A DNA stretch of 35,373 nt from Haliea sp. (GTDB lineage: Bacteria; Pseudomonadota; Gammaproteobacteria; Pseudomonadales; Halieaceae). The translations under genes were made by a program, and so were the position numbers. The stretch spans positions 1 to 35,373 of the forward strand of contig JAHEBM010000034.1 of the NCBI GenBank assembly GCA_024642245.1, given 5' to 3'. The notes under the pieces were generated by a model. That model did no database searches and was not told where the DNA came from. It was given only the letters and a program-made list of their open reading frames with translations. Of the stretch, positions 11,857 to 19,712 are shown piece after piece (position 1 is the first letter of the stretch; each line of letters starts with the position of its first letter).

Positions 11857-13944
11857 CTAAAACACGTAATCGCCGAACATTTCAATGATGTGATCGGTCC
11901 AGCGCAGGGGAAACGGTTCGGTAAGCTCCCTGGACTTCGCAAAATCCGGTTGGAACAAATCCTCCTGCAAGGCCTTCACCGCAGCAGGTTCAGACGTGGC
12001 GATATTTATTTCCTTGTTGATGTGCAGACTGAGCCGGTCGAGATTGGCAGAGCCCATGGAAGCCCACCCATCGAATATCGCGGCTTTCACATGGGAAAAA
12101 CCGGGGTAGATATAAACCCGAATTCCATTTGCCAGCATGGTGTTGGCTGCAAGAGTAATGTTCCTGGTAATCAGGCCGCGATCGGTCTCCAGCGGGATGA
12201 TGACCCGCACATCGACACCCCGGCGGCGGGCAACAATGAGTGCCCGAAGCAGTGTGTCATCAGTAAAGTACGCGTTTTCGATGTAAATGTAGCGCTGTGA
12301 ACGCAAGATAGCCTCGCGCTGGAACTGGTAGATTTCATCCTGCCCGGGCTTGGTATAAAGCAATCTGACAGGGTAGCCGTCGAGATCTGCATTCAGGCTT
12401 CCGGTGCGCCAGTTAAACAGGTAGGAGAAATCGCCGAATATACCGGCCCGACCCCAGGCAATCTGGAATTCCCGGTTGATCCTGTCCACCACCGGTCCGC
12501 GAACCTCGACCATCATGTCATGCCATTCGTAGCGATATTCCCGCCCGATATTCATGCCACCGAGAAAGGCCAGCTTTCTGTCGATCACCATGGTCTTCAC
12601 ATGGTCACCCGTCAGCCAGGGATTCTGTGTCTTGCGCACCTGAACGTTAGAGTCAGCGCTTAGATAGCTGTTGATTGACAGCGGCGCGCGATAATCCTCC
12701 GGCAGGGTACTTGATTGCTCGCCGGAGGCGGCGATCGAGCCCAATCCATCGACCAGCACACGCACTTCCACACCCTCACGGGAACGCCGCTTCAACAACT
12801 CCGCCACGCCGAGCGCAACATCGTCGTTGTCAAAAATGTAGGCGCGGATGTCAACAAACTGCTCGGCCGAAGCGAGAACGTCTATAAAGCGTGTAAAAAA
12901 ATTATGCCCGTCGACCAGGAATTTCAGTTCCCCGCGACTGGCGGCACGGCCCAGCTTTTTGTCCAGGTAAGTCTCCCACTTGTCGAGATCCATCGCCGGC
13001 TGATCGTTCACAGGGGGCACGGGTCCATCAAAATTCAGGTCCGGGATGAGCCCCCGGCCGGTCTGGACAGCAGTCCCGGTGACAACGGACAAAAGGCTCT
13101 GCACCGAGCTGACGGGGCGCATCAATATGGTGTAGGTATGGCTCCCAAAGAAATGCCAGAAGGTCTGCAGGACATGCATACCGGGAACGGCACCAAGGCT
13201 GGTCTCGGACAGTTCGTCGTACTGGACCAGGACGACAAGCCTGGTGCGGCTATTGATGTACACGAACGGTATCGAGCCGCGGTCAAGGTCACCGGTGCTG
13301 AATATAACCTCGTCCGACTCTATCCCCGACTCGGCGAGGAATTCCTGCAGGACAGGCTGCCATTCGGATAGGTACTGCCGCAAATCAATCCGGCCGGATA
13401 CCGAGTACCATGGCGGCATATCAATCAGGCGGCGCGCCCTGAAGTTACCTGCCTTGTCATAAAAGAAGAAGTAATCCACCCGATCGAAGCTGACGGCCAC
13501 ACCCTTGTTTTTCTCCGTCGGCACCAGGTCGCCAAACAAGCTCTGGCGCAACCTTGCCCAATCCTGTACATCGAGCACTGGTAAAGGTATCAGGTTCTGG
13601 GTGAGGGCATCCCAGGATTTCGGTTGCCTGGGATCCATCGGCGCCACAACCGGCACGTCATATTTCCCTGGCAATGCTTTTTCACCCGCAGCCAGCGGCG
13701 CGGGTAGATTACCGACGGCGTAGTAGACCTCCTCACCGCGTCGATATCGCAGAAAGTACTGACTCGTTCCCCGATAGGCATCGAGCAGGATGAACAGGGG
13801 GTCTGCCGGAATCGACTCGTCGATTGGCGGCTCGATATCAGAATTCGAGCACGCGACAAGCAGTAATGCCGCAAGGCAGCCAACCATGCCGCGGAAGAAC
13901 CACCCGGGATGCGTCGCGGGCTCCCGATTCCTATTCTTCAGCAT
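11857..13944 (-). CDS. Phospholipase D/cardiolipin-synthase-like lipoprotein
   Basis: 695 residues from the ATG at 13944, which has AAGG 6 bases upstream; a GTG two codons earlier is less well placed. The N-terminus is basic, then a hydrophobic stretch ends in the lipobox LLVAC, so this should be a lipid-anchored envelope protein. Two PLD (HKD) motifs are complete: HVKTMVIDRK...GGMNIG near residue 448 and HVKAAIFDGWASMGSANLD near residue 618. The pair forms one active site that cleaves or transfers phosphodiester bonds, as in cardiolipin synthases and phospholipase D. About 300 residues between the lipobox and the first PLD half (rich in aromatic and acidic segments such as RVDYFFFYDKAGNF) match nothing I recognise. 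Downstream lie a hydrolase and a LuxR regulator. A nuclease role is the alternative. Confidence 0.85.
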   Translation of the reverse strand: MLKNRNREPATHPGWFFRGMVGCLAALLLVACSNSDIEPPIDESIPADPLFILLDAYRGTSQYFLRYRRGEEVYYAVGNLPAPLAAGEKALPGKYDVPVVAPMDPRQPKSWDALTQNLIPLPVLDVQDWARLRQSLFGDLVPTEKNKGVAVSFDRVDYFFFYDKAGNFRARRLIDMPPWYSVSGRIDLRQYLSEWQPVLQEFLAESGIESDEVIFSTGDLDRGSIPFVYINSRTRLVVLVQYDELSETSLGAVPGMHVLQTFWHFFGSHTYTILMRPVSSVQSLLSVVTGTAVQTGRGLIPDLNFDGPVPPVNDQPAMDLDKWETYLDKKLGRAASRGELKFLVDGHNFFTRFIDVLASAEQFVDIRAYIFDNDDVALGVAELLKRRSREGVEVRVLVDGLGSIAASGEQSSTLPEDYRAPLSINSYLSADSNVQVRKTQNPWLTGDHVKTMVIDRKLAFLGGMNIGREYRYEWHDMMVEVRGPVVDRINREFQIAWGRAGIFGDFSYLFNWRTGSLNADLDGYPVRLLYTKPGQDEIYQFQREAILRSQRYIYIENAYFTDDTLLRALIVARRRGVDVRVIIPLETDRGLITRNITLAANTMLANGIRVYIYPGFSHVKAAIFDGWASMGSANLDRLSLHINKEINIATSEPAAVKALQEDLFQPDFAKSRELTEPFPLRWTDHIIEMFGDYVF

Positions 13945-14147
13945 TCTCACCCTTGAGTGCCCTACACAGGCTATACCTATACACCCGACCCTCTTTTCCT
14001 TTTCTGATATGGGTCAAGTCTAGCGCAGAAGACAGCAAAGCCGTCCCGGCGATAATACAAGTCCGGGAAACGAACTGTACTTTAATGCAATACCTGCTCG
14101 CTCCGGAATGAGTACAGGGTTTATGCTGGTTTGGTGCTGTCTGCCTG

Positions 14148-14175
14148 TTGCCACATGCAGAGGCAGTACTACACT
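14148..14175 (+). promoter_or_regulatory. Candidate sigma-70 promoter for the PilZ gene
   Basis: TTGCCA at 14148-14153 and TACACT at 14170-14175 are separated by 16 bases. They resemble -35 TTGACA and -10 TATAAT. Transcription would begin near 14182, giving a leader of about 34 bases with a GGGGAG ribosome-binding site before the ATG at 14216. This start would exclude the longer reading frames upstream. Prediction by eye only. Confidence 0.4.
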
Positions 14176-14215
14176 AGTAATGGGCAGTAACCGTCAAGAG
14201 ATCCTGGGGAGCATC

Positions 14216-14587
14216 ATGAGAAGCGGCTACGAAGAGAGGCGTAAGCACCCCCGCTACGAAGTCGGGAAAGCGATCTACATCGAGCTTATAAGCCGCGATG
14301 GCCGGTCCGAAGCCGACAACACCATCATACGCTGCAATACGCTGGACATCTCTGTAGGCGGACTGCGAATCTGGGTACCCGACGCCGTGCCTGCGGGGTG
14401 CGCTGTCAATATCGCGGTACCGGCCGAAGAGTGGAAGGAAAACCTCGAACTCGCCGGAAAGGTGATGTGGGTTAAAGCCGCCGACACGGGGACCGGGTTC
14501 TGGGTGGGACTGGAACTGGAAGATACGACCCGCGAAAACATGGAGAAATGGTTCAAGGTTGTCCAGCTGATGAAGGGCGACCGCTAG
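14216..14587 (+). CDS. PilZ domain protein (probable cyclic-di-GMP receptor)
   Basis: 123 residues from the ATG at 14216, which has a good GGGGAG ribosome-binding site 7 bases upstream. The frame is open further upstream (ATGs at 14180 and 14108), but the PilZ domain starts at once from 14216 and a candidate promoter lies in between. Both c-di-GMP binding signatures are present: the RxxxR-type ERRKHPRYEV at residues 7-16 and DISVGG at 44-49, followed by beta strands ending in GFWVGLELED. It is a single-domain PilZ protein, expected in the cytoplasm as a c-di-GMP-responsive adaptor in motility, exopolysaccharide or envelope control. It stands alone, divergent from the PLD lipoprotein gene and convergent with a hydrolase gene, so its partner cannot be named from context. 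Confidence 0.88.
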   Translation: MRSGYEERRKHPRYEVGKAIYIELISRDGRSEADNTIIRCNTLDISVGGLRIWVPDAVPAGCAVNIAVPAEEWKENLELAGKVMWVKAADTGTGFWVGLELEDTTRENMEKWFKVVQLMKGDR

Positions 14588-14617
14588 ACCGGCCAGCGCT
14601 TACACACGCCGCGGCTC

Positions 14618-15706
14618 TCAACGCAGGTTTTTGCGGAAGAAATTTACCGTCGCGTCATACGCATCCCGCGCCTCGGTCAATTGCGGGGAATAAATGTAAC
14701 AGTGCCCCATGCCCTCACCAACGATCAAGGTTGAGGAGACCCCGGCCTTGATCAGTTGCGAGTTGGTAACCACTGCGGGACTGAGGTCCATCGCGCGGGT
14801 GCCGGTAATAATCAACGCCGGTGGAAATTTCGCTATCACGTCGGCATGCAGTGCCGGGGATACAATCGGGTCTTTCATGTCAGTCCCATCAAAGTACCCG
14901 TGCGTCATGTCAATACCGGGCTGTCCTGGCGCGGCCGGCGGCGGGAAGGTTCCATCGATATATCCGGCCAGGTAGCCCGAATCGCCGGAACTGAAACGCA
15001 CGGCACCCGCGCCAAATATTCCCACCGCGCCGGCCTGGGGCAGATCATGCGCAGGCAGCCAGGCGGCCGTTTGCGCCGCGAGCGCACCCCCGGCGGAGCA
15101 GCCGTAAATACCGATATGGGCAGGTTTATAGCTTTTCAACAGTTGTGTATAAACGGCCGCCACATCTTCAACCGCGGCGGGATGACGGGCCTCGGGGGCC
15201 ATACGGTAATTTACGCTGACAACCTTGTAAGCACCCAGTGACGCGATCGGAGCCGATTCCAGCGTGGCGCAGGCGTCCGCACAGACCGAAAAAGCGCCGC
15301 CGTGGAGGTTGATCAGTACCCGCTCCTTGTCGAAAGCTCGCCCCCGGGGAGTAAAAATCCGCGTCCTCACGCCAGCAATCGATTCTTCAGCCACATCAAC
15401 CGGATAGGCCTCCAGCATATCCGCCACTTTCGGGGCAAGACCTGCTTCCAGCCCCGCACGTCTCTTGTCGATGCTGATATCTTCCATGGCGGTCATCGAG
15501 GGCATGAAAGCGCGCATCTGTTGCTGTTTCAACGCCCCCTCACTGAGATAGGGAGACGGTGGAAGATCAAATGCCGGGACGTGAACGGTCCCGTCCTTGT
15601 CAAAAACCGGCCGCGCAGGGCCATTCTGGGGTGAGCTCTCGCCTGCGGCAATTGATGCCGTGTTGGCCAGACACAATGCCAGGGCCACGAATCTTGCGCT
15701 TATCAC
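14618..15706 (-). CDS. Secreted alpha/beta hydrolase (HSL/fold-3 family)
   Basis: 362 residues starting at a GTG (15706) preceded by a very strong GAGGAGG ribosome-binding site 7 bases away. The frame is open 36 codons further up, but that extension is Cys/Arg-rich and unlike a signal. From the GTG the protein begins with a classic signal peptide (ISARFVALALCLANTASIAA, residues 2-21), so it is exported. The family motifs are HGGAF (135-139) for the oxyanion hole and GCSAGG with nucleophile Ser204. His335 (GEGMGHCY) is the likely base and Asp307 a candidate acid. VNYRMAPEARHPAAVED is typical of the HSL family. It would act on esters or lactones in the periplasm or outside. It is convergent with the PilZ gene, separated by 30 bases. 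Confidence 0.85.
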   Translation of the reverse strand: MISARFVALALCLANTASIAAGESSPQNGPARPVFDKDGTVHVPAFDLPPSPYLSEGALKQQQMRAFMPSMTAMEDISIDKRRAGLEAGLAPKVADMLEAYPVDVAEESIAGVRTRIFTPRGRAFDKERVLINLHGGAFSVCADACATLESAPIASLGAYKVVSVNYRMAPEARHPAAVEDVAAVYTQLLKSYKPAHIGIYGCSAGGALAAQTAAWLPAHDLPQAGAVGIFGAGAVRFSSGDSGYLAGYIDGTFPPPAAPGQPGIDMTHGYFDGTDMKDPIVSPALHADVIAKFPPALIITGTRAMDLSPAVVTNSQLIKAGVSSTLIVGEGMGHCYIYSPQLTEARDAYDATVNFFRKNLR

Positions 15707-15814
15707 TATCCAACCTCCTCGATTGCAACGACTATTCTTGCCCTTGTGATTAAACCAGGCAAGGCGTTCATGACCACTCGAAAAACAATAACAAAGAAAT
15801 CCCTGTAAACCCAA

Positions 15815-15849
15815 CCCGAAACGGGCTGTTCAAGCAGCCCGCCTTCGGG
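15815..15849. repeat. Large imperfect inverted repeat upstream of the secreted hydrolase gene
   Basis: CCCGAA (15815-15820) pairs with TTCGGG (15844-15849). Inside it CGGGCTG (15822-15828) pairs with CAGCCCG (15835-15841) around a TTCAAG loop. The only mismatch is a single A opposite CC. This gives a 13-bp, mostly GC stem that would fold strongly in RNA of either strand. No T run follows on either side, so it is not a standard intrinsic terminator. It lies 109 bases upstream of the GTG of the secreted hydrolase and could act in its leader, as an operator, or be a stray REP-like element. Confidence 0.55.
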
Positions 15850-16444
15850 CCCAGGCAAGCTTGACTATCCGAGCGTTCGCCCTGCGATATTCATTTCCCC
15901 GGCCCTGCTAATCTGGCCAAATGACCGCTGTCCCACTCCCACTGATGTGACGCACTTCACAAGTTTGCACGGTAACCATGCTAAGACGACATGCTGTGCT
16001 AGGCTAATTTTGTGCTTTGCCAGGAGGGAGTTTAGCTCACGTTCGATATGACTGGCGCTAAAAGGGCCTCGGCCCTGCAGACACTTTCCAATCACTTTGC
16101 GGCTTTGGCCATTCTGGTTATCGCTGTTTCTGAACTGCTGGAAGCTATTTCGACGTTGCTAAAACGCCTGACAAACTATCGAACTTCCGCGGAATGCCAA
16201 CAGGAATGGGCTTACGAAAATTCCGCTGCCTTGAAATCACCTTATCGCTACGGCAGGGAACGCCGTCGAGTCGGGGTAAGTGACAGAAGGCAGACACGTG
16301 CGATTGGTTTTGGTACGCATAACCGCTTGCGAAATCGTGAGCGAAGATTCGAATCTGATCGTCGCAAGAGCTGCCTTAACCCCTGTCCCGCTTAACGGCT
16401 TCAATACCACGCAGGAAGTAATATCGCCGCGGCTGCATAAAGCA
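15850..16444. other. Region without a convincing gene; atypical composition
   Basis: About 600 bases (740 counting from the hydrolase start) hold no frame I can assign. The longest + frame, 16048-16395 (115 codons), has a hydrophobic patch and then a very Arg-rich tail (YRYGRERRRVGVSDRRQTRA and RNRERRFESDRRK). It uses AGA, AGG and CGA codons that are rare in the neighbouring genes, and has no ribosome-binding site at useful distance. A 76-codon minus-strand frame at 15865-16095 overlaps it and is equally weak. Composition is more AT-rich than the flanks. It may be a decayed gene or foreign DNA. Confidence 0.4.
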
Positions 16445-16825
16445 CTACTGGGCTAAATATCCACCATCTACCACGATAGCCTGCCCAGTCACGAGGGAGG
16501 CTGCGCCTGAACTCAAGCATATTACCGTCTCGGCGACTTCCTCCGCTGTTCCAGGTCGGCCCACGGGGTGTAGCGCGGTGATGGCGCCCTCGACACTCTG
16601 GTTATCTTTTAAGAGTCTTTCTGCCATCTCTGTGCGAACCACACCGGCGCACACCGCGTTAATACGAATATTGGATTTTCCATATTCGACAGCTATGGCC
16701 TTTTTTAATACGACAACGCCATGTTCGCAGCCTTGTGGCATCGAGGTCCGATTCTTGCCAAAAACGGCATTTGGAACAACAATGTTTTCCAATGGCTTTT
16801 CTGAGCAACGATCCACAAAAGACAT
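16445..16825 (-). pseudogene. Short-chain dehydrogenase (SDR) remnant, N-terminal half lost
   Basis: The readable 126 residues hold only the C-terminal half of a classical SDR. HGVVVLKKAIAVEYGKSNIR, INAVCAGVVRTEM, HPVGRPGTAEEVAETVICLS and LVTGQAIVVDGGYLAQ are family hallmarks. The Rossmann fold (TGxxxGIG, NNAG) is absent. The catalytic YxxxK that should stand just before HGVV is destroyed: the sequence there is GKNRTSMPQGCEHGVV, as if Tyr-to-Lys had been lost in a small deletion. No ribosome-binding site or sensible start precedes it. It therefore cannot work as an oxidoreductase and is best read as a decaying gene. Codon use is more AT-rich than in the surrounding operons. Confidence 0.75.
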
Positions 16826-16853
16826 TTCCCGAAATCCTATACGACTGATACCT

Positions 16854-16869
16854 TACCGGGTACCCGGTA
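16854..16869. promoter_or_regulatory. Perfect 16-base palindrome upstream of the DUF2164 gene
   Basis: TACCGGGTACCCGGTA is a perfect 16-base palindrome, 66 bases upstream of the DUF2164 start and just beyond the broken end of the SDR remnant. It could be an operator for a dimeric regulator, or mark the edge of a rearrangement. No known regulator motif is recognised. Confidence 0.4.
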
Positions 16870-16935
16870 TGGCAGGTGACTTATCTACATGTCTGCAAAA
16901 GAGATTCAATCGCTTGTATTCACAGGCGCGAGTTC

Positions 16936-17190
16936 ATGAGTGAAATAACATTTTCGCATGATGAAAAAGCACTGATCGTCAGTAAGGTGAAGAAATACTT
17001 CAACGACGAACTTGGCCAGGAGATAGGTGGCTTCGATGCCGAATTTCTCGTTGATTTTTTCGCTGCCGAGATCGGCGCCTACTTCTACAATCGCGGACTA
17101 TTTGATGCCCAGCAACTCTTTACTGAAAAAGTTGAGGAGCTGGGATACCTGGTGCAGGAACTGGAAAAGCCAACTGACTATCGGCAATAG
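16936..17190 (+). CDS. DUF2164 family small protein
   Basis: 84 residues from the ATG at 16936 (ITFSHDEKALIVSKVKKYFN near the start). The pattern of an N-terminal helix, a central EIGGFDAEFLVDFFAAEIGA and then YFYNRGLFDAQQLF with a C-terminal helix is that of DUF2164, a family of small uncharacterised proteins of about this length. No transmembrane segment or signal is seen, so it should be cytoplasmic. The frame is open 20 codons further up, but the family N-terminus begins at 16936; the ribosome-binding site is weak. It stands alone on the + strand between the SDR remnant and the end of the acyl-CoA dehydrogenase operon. Base composition is more AT-rich than the large operons. Function is unknown. 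Confidence 0.75.
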   Translation: MSEITFSHDEKALIVSKVKKYFNDELGQEIGGFDAEFLVDFFAAEIGAYFYNRGLFDAQQLFTEKVEELGYLVQELEKPTDYRQ

Positions 17191-17310
17191 CTGCAAAAAC
17201 CCGGTGGGGAAAATGCCATGGTGACACAGCAGTCGGGCTCGGCTCCGCCATTTAAAACGGCAAAAATCCAAACCGGCCCCGGCAGTAACCGGGCAACCCA
17301 CAGCCCCCCG

Positions 17311-18438
17311 TCAATCCAGTAACAGACTCGCGAGTCGCTTGCGGTGATGCTGGGCATCGCCGTACTGCTGCTGGCTCCACTGGGCGCGACGTATGTACAA
17401 CTGTGCGTCACATTCATAGGTAAAGCCCATGCCACCGTGGAACTGCACTGCCCGGTCGCCGGCGTATAGCAGGGTTTCAGTGGCGTGGGCCTTGGCCATG
17501 CGGCAGGCAATTTCCGCATCCTTATCGAGTGGATCGTCCCCCACCAGCGACGCCGCGTGGTAGATAAACGAACGTCCGGAGTCCACCGCGGTGAGTATCT
17601 CCACCGTCGGGTGCTTCAGCGCCTGGTAGGAACCAATCAGCTTGCCAAATTGCTTGCGGGTCTTGAGGTAGTCAACCACCGTGTCAAGACAGCTGGCGGC
17701 GCTGCCTGTGGCTTCAGCCGCGCTTAGCAGCGCACCCAGAAGCAGCAGGTCACGAAGGGCGGTAGTAACCGCGCTGCCGGTAACAATGTCGTTCTTCGCG
17801 ACGGTCACGCCGGTGAAATTGACACTGGCGCTGCGCTTGGTCTGGTCAATCAATGTATTGGGTCTAATAGCGCTCGCTGCCAGTTGTTCCGCACGCACTA
17901 TGGCAAGGGCCGGCGCACCCTCGTGCGCCACGACCACCACAAAAATGTGTGCAGCCGCGGCATCGGCGACGTATTTCTTGGTGCCCTGCAGCGTACCGTT
18001 CGCACCAATGCTGCACCCGAGGTGGGCACCCCCCCAGTCGGCATTTTCAAGCAGCGCGACAGTGGCGGTCATTCCGCCGGCGATATCCGACAGGACACCC
18101 TCGAAGCGGCTTGCCCCACCGGCGCGCAACAACAATTGCGCGGCCAAGGTAGTACTGACAAGCGGAGTACCGAGCATACCCCGGCCCATGGCTTCCACCA
18201 CGGGCACGACTGTAGCGACCCCCATACCCGATCCCCCGCAGGACTCCGGCAGGGAAATGCCCGCCCAGCCCAGCGCAACCATCTCATCCCACAGCGCCGG
18301 ATCAAAGCCGCTGTCAGTTTCCAACTGCGCCCGCACCGCAGCGATAGGTGATTTGTTGCGACAGAACTCCCGCGCCACATCCAGCAGCATGGCCTGTTCC
18401 TCGGTGAAATGCAGGCTGGTATTTCCTATAACAGACAT
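17311..18438 (-). CDS. Acyl-CoA dehydrogenase, probable non-catalytic-base subunit of a heteromeric enzyme
   Basis: 375 residues with the acyl-CoA dehydrogenase fold: LGWAGISLPESCGG in the N-terminal domain, TRKQFGKLIGSYQALKHPTV and FHGGMGFTYECDAQLYIRRA in the C-terminal helical domain. It oxidises acyl-CoA to 2-enoyl-CoA with FAD. Two places normally hold the catalytic Glu. The YEGT position reads YGDA, and the alternative isovaleryl-type position reads ALRDLLLLG, so neither has a clear base. In Mycobacterium FadE28/FadE29-type enzymes two unlike subunits form an alpha2beta2 enzyme and only one carries the base. The next gene upstream (18464-19666) looks like that partner. The gap is 25 bases. 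A GGGAG ribosome-binding site precedes the ATG. It is the last gene of the long minus-strand operon. Confidence 0.85.
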   Translation of the reverse strand: MSVIGNTSLHFTEEQAMLLDVAREFCRNKSPIAAVRAQLETDSGFDPALWDEMVALGWAGISLPESCGGSGMGVATVVPVVEAMGRGMLGTPLVSTTLAAQLLLRAGGASRFEGVLSDIAGGMTATVALLENADWGGAHLGCSIGANGTLQGTKKYVADAAAAHIFVVVVAHEGAPALAIVRAEQLAASAIRPNTLIDQTKRSASVNFTGVTVAKNDIVTGSAVTTALRDLLLLGALLSAAEATGSAASCLDTVVDYLKTRKQFGKLIGSYQALKHPTVEILTAVDSGRSFIYHAASLVGDDPLDKDAEIACRMAKAHATETLLYAGDRAVQFHGGMGFTYECDAQLYIRRAQWSQQQYGDAQHHRKRLASLLLD

Positions 18439-18463
18439 CTGTGTGCTCCCTACTCTTTATTCC

Positions 18464-19666
18464 CTACTTGGGCAGACCGAGAATATGTTCCGCGACGATG
18501 TTGGCCTGCACCTGGCTGGTGCCGCCGCCGATGGTCGCGGAGAAACTGTTGAAGTAGGCCCGCTGCCAGAAGCCGCCCTGGCGCGCCTCGTCATCCCCCA
18601 CGTACAGGCCCCCGGCAGCGCCTTGCAGATTAATGGCAAACTGGCGCATGCGCCGTGTCATCTCCGTGGCCCGCAACTTGTGGGACAGCAGCAGGGAACC
18701 GGGATAATCGGACGTCAGCGGCCCGATATGGGCGCGGCGATCCCCCAGTGCCAGGGCTTTTTCCTCCATGATCATTCTGACCAGCTGGTCGCGCATGACC
18801 GGATCGTCCAGCACCGGCTCGCCATCGCGGCTTACATCCTTCAACTCCTTGATCATGTCGTCGATGGTGACCCGTATCATGGCCAGGCCACCGGCGGCTC
18901 CCGCCTCGGCCCCGCGCTCGTATTGCAGGGTCTGCATGGCTATCTTCCAGCCCTGCCCCTCCTCCCCCATCAGGCAGTCGGCGGGAATTCGCGCATCAGT
19001 AAAAAATGTTTCGGTGAAGCCGTATTCGCCGGTGATCTTGCGGATGGGTCGGGTCTCGATGCCCGGCACATCCATTGGCGAGAGAAAATAGGACAGGCCG
19101 TCGTACTTGCGGGCGGCGTCTGGATTGGTCCGAGCCAGCAGGATCATGTATTTGGCAAAGTTACCCATGGTGGTCCAGATCTTCTGGCCGTTGAGCACGT
19201 ATTCCTCGCCATCGCGCACCGCCCGGGTCTGCGCGTTGCCCAGGTCGGAACCATGGTCAGGCTCCGAAAAGCCCTGGCACCAGATATCCTCGGCGCTGAG
19301 AATTCCCTTCAGGTAGCGGGCTTTTTCCTGTTCTGTGCCGATGTCGATAATCAGGGGGCCGGCCCAGCCCAGGCCGATGACATTAAAACAAATCGGCACC
19401 GCATGGCGGCGCATCTCCTGGTCGGCAATCGCCTGGAATACCCGCTCCCTGCCACCGCCGCCGTATTCCTTTGGCCAGGCCATACCCAGGTAACCGGCAG
19501 ACCATACCTTGTGCTGCCATTCCCGCAGGAATTCCAACTGGCGCTCGTCGCCCACTTCCATAAACGTCTGGGGCAACAGGAAGCCGGGATCGGCCGGTTG
19601 GTTATGCTTCATCCAGGCAGAGACCTGGCCGCGGAAGTCATTCAGTTCCTGTTCAGTGATACTCAT
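18464..19666 (-). CDS. Acyl-CoA dehydrogenase, probable catalytic partner subunit
   Basis: 400 residues, slightly longer than classical acyl-CoA dehydrogenases, as in FadE28/large-subunit types. Motifs: GMAWPKEYGGGG, CQGFSEPDHGSDLGNAQTRA (FAD and acyl contacts), LNGQKIWTTMGNFAKYMILL, then TIGGGTSQVQANIVAEHILG near the C-terminus. The YEGT-type Glu is Gly here (IGGGTS), but Glu250 in LQYERGAEAG stands at the isovaleryl-CoA-dehydrogenase-type position and can be the base. Together with the adjacent 375-residue homologue it probably forms a heterotetramer, by analogy to steroid side-chain dehydrogenases of actinobacteria. An AGGACG ribosome-binding site precedes the ATG. The substrate is unknown; a bulky or branched acyl-CoA is a reasonable guess. 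Confidence 0.85.
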   Translation of the reverse strand: MSITEQELNDFRGQVSAWMKHNQPADPGFLLPQTFMEVGDERQLEFLREWQHKVWSAGYLGMAWPKEYGGGGRERVFQAIADQEMRRHAVPICFNVIGLGWAGPLIIDIGTEQEKARYLKGILSAEDIWCQGFSEPDHGSDLGNAQTRAVRDGEEYVLNGQKIWTTMGNFAKYMILLARTNPDAARKYDGLSYFLSPMDVPGIETRPIRKITGEYGFTETFFTDARIPADCLMGEEGQGWKIAMQTLQYERGAEAGAAGGLAMIRVTIDDMIKELKDVSRDGEPVLDDPVMRDQLVRMIMEEKALALGDRRAHIGPLTSDYPGSLLLSHKLRATEMTRRMRQFAINLQGAAGGLYVGDDEARQGGFWQRAYFNSFSATIGGGTSQVQANIVAEHILGLPK

Positions 19667-19712
19667 ATCGTCCTGTCCTGGTGTTATGCCCTGTTGCTGT
19701 CAATGTAGGCGG

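Noticed and set aside
15865..16095. 76-codon minus-strand frame
   Set aside because: It overlaps the doubtful + frame, has no recognisable domain and no convincing start signal.
16048..16395. 115-codon + strand frame with Arg-rich tail
   Set aside because: No ribosome-binding site at a useful distance, rare codons and no family resemblance. It is described as part of an unassigned region instead of being called a gene.
17681..19708. 675-codon + frame across the acyl-CoA dehydrogenase genes
   Set aside because: It is antisense to two complete dehydrogenases with all family motifs. Its own translation shows no domain and is low-complexity.
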